NCBI GenBank assembly: GCA_023525975.1
Contig: CM042042.1
Span: 999,501 to 1,063,500, forward strand
From: Smallanthus sonchifolius
Taxonomy: Eukaryota; Streptophyta; Magnoliopsida; Asterales; Asteraceae
Direction of reading: 5' to 3'
DNA: 64,000 nucleotides
The first letter of the stretch is position 1. Each line of letters begins with the position of its first letter. The notes under the pieces are model-generated. The model did no database searches, was not told where the DNA came from, and saw nothing but the letters and a program-made list of their open reading frames with translations. This document shows, piece by piece, positions 60,101 through 64,000 of the stretch. The translations under genes were made by a program, and so were the position numbers.

Positions 60101-60717
60101 AAGAAATCCGCACTAACCAGAAAGCGATCAATCTTACTTCTCTTTCTGCCATTCTCTCTCACGCACGTGAAACGATTGCCTTTCATGCCGTATTCAAGAA
60201 GACCGGCATTGAAGATAAATTCATTAAAATTCTGAGCGCACCCCCTTTTAAACAAAGAATTCCATCTTTCCTCCGGGAACCTAACTGCATTGAAATCTCC
60301 CATTAAAACCCAATTCCCTTCCGTTCTGCCCATGACCCTCGTCAATTCATCCTAAAGACTTTTTTTGGCAGACACCGCTTGAGGCGCATAAACGTTCAGA
60401 ATATTTATCTCCATCTCCTCCTCTTTAATTCTACCTTTAATAAATAGGAAATTTCTATTTTTTAAACTTCCTTCTAACACAAACACCTCAGGATCCCATA
60501 TGCAAACCAAACCCCCAGAGAGTCCTTCGGAGCCGACAACCTCATACCGAAATTGCTTACTGCCCCAAAACTTAGCAACTTCCACATCAGAGATATTCTC
60601 CCTTTTCGATTCCTGAAGAGCTACAAAATTTAATCCATTCCTGTCTTTAATTTCTCTAACCCACACAGCCTTCTCCCCTGAGCCCCAACCACGAATGTTC
60701 AAGGACAAAAAATTCAT
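57109..60717 (-). pseudogene. LINE ORF2: endonuclease and reverse transcriptase, two in-frame stops
   Basis: A frame of about 1202 codons from ATG 60717 (MNFLSLNIRGWG) to TAA at 57109-57111. The APE-type endonuclease shows ALQESK, VLMGDFNAVR and LSDHSPLI. The reverse transcriptase shows YRPINLVGVISKIISKILAN, KGLRQGDPISPFIFLMVMEG and the catalytic YADD at 58654-58665. A C-terminal zf-RVT region has CQLCNFGEEFVEHILLTC. In-frame stops are TAG at 60352-60354 (after SAKKSL) and TGA at 57229-57231 (after IIIIGC, before SLWRARN). Both are where related proteins have Trp. No frameshift was seen, so this is a recently disabled copy. Confidence 0.93.
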
Positions 60718-60872
60718 TGGAAAACCACATTATTACCTACTTCCTTGATAGAATCCTCGATCATGATGTCAAAGTTCTGGAGATTTGCTCCGATTATACC
60801 GCCGATGGCAATCGTCGCTTCCACTTCGACATGTAAAGGAGTACCTCCTTAAGCACTCTGCTCCGAGATCGC

Positions 60873-62513
60873 CTATGCATCTTCATTGATCTCGCCTTGT
60901 TGTCTATCGCTTGATCCCGAATCTTGATTTTCAGCGTATGCCCTAATATTAAGGTCAATGGCTTCTTGCAAAGATGAATCGTTGTCTCTCACCGCCTTAG
61001 AAATCAACACCTCAGGGGGACAGATGGGCCTATCCACATACTGATGATCCAATCCCAAGAACCTATTCAAATCGAATGGGTCATCCTCCCTATCAACTCT
61101 GGACCTTTTTTTGGGCCTGTCCACACAAGGGGTATTCTTCTTTTTTGCATGGGCCTGGCCTAATTTATATTTGTTTCTCCTTATCGGTTTTTTCTTTATT
61201 TCCTCAACCTTCCCGCCAGATTTTAATGCCTCGTCATCAATCTTTTCTTCTTCCGAAACCCCATTTGTATCCCCAAGGGGTTCTGACAAATCCAATAACT
61301 TTTCCCCATGTTGCTTTGTCCCTTGGGTTTCCATAAGGGTAAACGACTCTCCAATCTCCCCTTCTTCCAACGGCTCCGGACCCATACCTGACTCACGCCG
61401 GGCCTCCGACGCCGGACCGAACCTTTCATTCAAACAATCTGGGATCCAGTTCCCCACTTCTTCCGATACCCAAACCTTAAGCTTCTCATTCTTCCATCTA
61501 AGGATAATAGAATCAGAGATCACACATCCATCACTCACTACTATTCCTACACAAACCACCGATAGGTCCATATCATCTGTTGAAACCTGAGCCTTGTGAA
61601 CCACTTCTCCATAGAGTTGCCTGATAGAGTCTATAACCTCATTCTCCGCCAGGTGAAGAGGCACTCCGAGAATTTTCAACCACGCAATCCTCTCAAAAGG
61701 CCACGATTGTCCTTTCCAAACTTCCAGCGTGGAGAACCACATGTTTCATTCTCCCGGATTCTCCAAAAACTGTAGGGCAAGATCCGGGTCACCAATTTTC
61801 AATAGAACTGAGAGACCGCCAAGATACCGGATTCCCACTTTAACGTGTCCGTCATCGCGAAGGATCATATGTAAGTTAGTCAACGATCTCAGATCTTTTA
61901 ATCTCCCTACAAGCGATCTCTTATGCAACGAATTAAACGCTGCAGTACCTTCAGGGACCTCAATAACCCTTTCTTTCTCTTTATCCATCTCCATAGAGCC
62001 TGCAACTTGCTTTTTTTCTTGATCGATGAGTACCTCTTTAAATGACCTACCCCAAGCCCCCTTATTCATACCTCCTGCATTTAACGATGGTCGGACCTTA
62101 GGTTCAGCCCTATTATTTTCTTTCTTGCCACCCCCTTCTTCCTGCTGACTCTCATTCTCCGCCGCGAACTTTGCAATATTGATTCGGAGTTTGAAATTAC
62201 CCATCTTTATCCCTTGAAGGTTCCTCTCCAGATCTTTACCATTTTTCACATTTTTAAAACTGATGAAGCCAAACTTAAAGCCACCTTTGTCTCTCTTCCT
62301 AGCAATATAGACTCCAGCTACCTCTCCAAATACCCCCACAAAGTCCGCCACATCCCAAGGTGTACAGCCGTTGGGAAGGTTAGAGACATAGAACTTGGTT
62401 ATATGAGCACCTTGCTGGTTCTTTCCCTTGAATCCTGCCTTTCTTCCTTTTCGAGACCCTTCCCTATTGACGTCGTGCCGGTCTTCCTCTGCTTCAAAGA
62501 TGGGTCCCTCCAT
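60873..62513 (-). pseudogene. LINE ORF1: RRM-containing RNA-binding protein, one in-frame stop
   Basis: Starts at ATG 62513 (MEGPIFEAEEDRHD); the longer open frame upstream enters host DNA. An RRM domain occupies about residues 35-115 (ITKFYVSNLP, GVFGEVAGVYIARKRDKGG, FKFGFISFKN). The TGA at 61746-61748 separates FLENPGE from NMWFSTLEVWKGQSWPF in the same frame, where the family has Trp. The acidic, Lys-rich C-terminal part ends at 60873. The full frame is 546 codons. RRM-bearing ORF1 proteins are known in one branch of plant L1 elements. Confidence 0.88.
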
Positions 62514-62542
62514 CGGCGGCTTCTGAATAAGAACTAGCATTT

Positions 62543-62807
62543 GATACACGTGATTCGCGACAGAGGGCTCGAATCAAAATATAAGCAATAACACGTCAAA
62601 AACAAATCAAAAAAACTTAGGAAAAAAAAACAAAGCTGGAAAAAACAAAAGTAAAAAAACTAGATTGAAAAATAAGACAGCTCCATTTATTCCTTACACA
62701 TATTAAATCCAGGGAAATTAAAAAAAACGGTGAATGAATGCGTGCCATGTGGCACCGCCGCTAAAACTAACCAAATCACAAATAAGAACTTTTCACACCC
62801 TTATTGA
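62543..62807. other. Short spacer between LINE and copia element
   Basis: A-rich 265-bp host sequence with no recognisable feature. Confidence 0.5.
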
Positions 62808-63130
62808 TGTTGGCCCATTTAATTCTTGACCCGGGTTGGAAGGAAAAAGGCAATGGGTGGCCCAGATAAAGATTAAAGAATTATTGGGTTATTTTTAATA
62901 TTCAGTTAGAATTAGTATTTGATTATTATTGGTTTTTTGAATTTTAAACTTATCGAGTCTAGAGGTTAGTTTCCTTATTAACTAAGGTTTCTTTTAGTAT
63001 TTAAAGAAGTCTTATGTATTCAGTCCAGTTTAAGAGTTTACGTTCAATAAAAAATCAGAAAAGAGTCGTGATTTGTTTTGATCACAAATATCGTTTGTGT
63101 TTACTGTATTCGATCCAATTGGAATCTACA
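62808..63130 (+). repeat. 5' LTR of the copia element (323 bp)
   Basis: Starts TGTTGGCCCA and ends GGAATCTACA (canonical TG...CA), two bases before the primer-binding site. The end points are inferred from one LTR only. Confidence 0.8.
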
Positions 63131-63132
63131 AT

Positions 63133-63144
63133 TGGTATCAGAGC
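63133..63144 (+). other. Primer-binding site (initiator Met-tRNA)
   Basis: TGGTATCAGAGC, complementary to the 3' end of plant initiator methionine tRNA, two bases after the LTR. Confidence 0.9.
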
Positions 63145-63361
63145 TACGGTTCTAAAGAGATCGAAGGAAGCTTTCAATCGAGGTGTTTAACCGATTGAAA
63201 TTGGAGCATGTTCGTGACAGCCTGTGCCCAAGATCAAGAAGAAGAATGATTGGGGGATTAACCAATCAAAGCCAGAAGCCGAATAGTCTGTTTCCGAAAA
63301 AAAAACACGACTAAACTTCTGGGCTGTTGAAGTCTTGATCAGAAAGCAGCGAAGGTGAGAC

Positions 63362-64000
63362 ATGGGGGACAGGGAACAACCAATTAATAACGCATTGGTG
63401 CAAGCCAGAGATCATCAGAACGTGAACCTATAGTGTCCAAAATTAACCACAACTAACGTCCTGGTCGGTTGTGGTTAGAACAGTCTTGGGAGCCTATGGG
63501 TTAGCCGAAGCCATAGATCCAGTGACCGGAGGGGCTGTTGAGGCCCGTAAAAACCAAACAGCAATGGCTTTATTGTTCCAGTCGTTACCCGAAGACATTC
63601 TCTTGCAGGTTGCAAAGTACAACAGAGCTCATGAAGTATGGGAAGCGATTCGAGTACGGTTCTTGGGAGCGGATCGAGTTCAAAAGGCCCGGATACATGT
63701 TCTAAGATCAGAGTTAGAGATGTTAAAGATGAAGGAAAACGAATCAATTGATGATTTCGCCGCCAAGATAAGTGCCATTGAAGGTAAGTTTAATAATCTT
63801 GGCACAACTCTTGAACCGGAAGTGCAAGTAAGAAAACTTTTCAACTCGTTACCAATCAGGTTCCTCCCGATTGTCGCTTCGATTGAACAATCAGAGGATC
63901 TTGAAACGATACCTTTTGAGGAGGCAATCGGAAGGTTAAAAGTTTTTGAAGATCGGGTAAGGTTATACGCCGGGAACGAAAGTGCCGCACTTGGAAAACT
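63362..64000 (+). pseudogene. Copia gag, N-terminal part, with stop and frameshift
   Basis: ATG 63362 (MGDREQPINNALVQARDH) is followed by TAG at 63431-63433 and by a frameshift near 63454, within the conserved LTTTN-SW motif. From about 63458 the frame reads as UBN2-type gag: SWSVVVRTVLGAYGLAEAI, MALLFQSLPEDILLQVAKY, EVWEAIRVRFLGADRVQKAR and ESIDDFAAKISAIEGKFNNL. It is still open at the window end. Confidence 0.85.

Larger units (their letters stand above)
56973..62528 (-). mobile_element. L1-type LINE, nearly full length (5.56 kb)
   Basis: A non-LTR retrotransposon on the minus strand. The poly(A) end shows as Ts at 56973-56979. The 14-bp target duplication AAGAACTAGCATTT is perfect at 56959-56972 and 62529-62542. 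ORF1 starts only 15 bp inside the 5' junction, so most of the 5' UTR is missing. Both ORFs keep one frame throughout and are interrupted only by three stops, each at a position where Trp is expected. Confidence 0.95.
62808..64000 (+). mobile_element. Ty1/copia LTR retrotransposon, 5' end (continues past window)
   Basis: Contains a 5' LTR, a primer-binding site and a gag region in the right order. Pol and the 3' LTR would lie to the right. The gag frame is damaged, so this copy is not autonomous. The target duplication cannot be checked without the other end. Confidence 0.85.

Noticed and set aside
61076..61590. Plus-strand frames of 86 and 159 codons
   Set aside because: They are antisense to the low-complexity acidic part of LINE ORF1.
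62514..62549. Upstream extension of LINE ORF1 (start at 62549)
   Set aside because: The target duplication at 62529-62542 shows that this part is host DNA. The element's own ATG is at 62513.

Overview
This is nuclear DNA from a flowering plant. The genes are intron-rich and have plant GT-AG splice sites. The intergenic DNA is AT-rich and packed with plant transposons: Helitron, MULE, hAT and Tourist MITEs, Ty1/copia and Ty3/gypsy LTR elements, an L1-type LINE and an Au SINE. An organelle-derived insert is also present. The overall look suits an asterid (perhaps Asteraceae), but that is an inference. No bacterial-style operons, CRISPR arrays or defence islands are present.

Layout. 1-6328: the 5' part of a decayed Helitron on the minus strand. 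Its Rep/helicase reading frame is broken, and its leader holds a 740-bp tandem duplication, one copy of which carries a 602-bp MULE-type MITE. 6329-11394: MITEs, a 1.17-kb MULE-like element with 11-bp target duplications, microsatellites and a non-LTR retrotransposon fragment. 11395-16306 (+): a nine-exon GAUT1 (homogalacturonan galacturonosyltransferase) gene. 17267-18229 (-): a single-exon class-I carboxylesterase (CXE). 19595-25460: a rearranged Ty3/gypsy element with target-site duplication GAACC. 25806-31794 (-): an eleven-exon SMP/C2 lipid-binding protein of the CLB1/SYT7 type, whose eighth intron contains a nearly intact 2.4-kb non-autonomous copia element. 32100-33650: nested MITEs. 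33640-34800: organelle-derived DNA with rps4 and ndhD fragments. 36129-54427 (+): a 31-exon BEACH-WD40 gene (BCHC1/BCHC2 type, 2844 aa), whose introns are colonised by one MITE family. 56590-56670 (+): tRNA-Leu(AAG). 56973-62528 (-): an L1-type LINE with a 14-bp target duplication. 62808-64000 (+): the 5' end of a Ty1/copia element.

The host genes act in separate pathways: pectin synthesis in the Golgi, ester hydrolysis, membrane-contact/lipid binding, and endomembrane or mRNA-related BEACH function. Their order (GAUT1, CLB1, BCHC) resembles an Arabidopsis chromosome 3 block as I remember it, so this is probably a conserved syntenic segment enlarged by transposons. I found no clear new biological system. 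The most unusual items are a palindrome-rich hAT-like MITE family in introns, a hairpin array inside an LTR, an LTR element with non-TG/CA termini, and a duplicated remnant of the BEACH gene tail beyond its 3' end.
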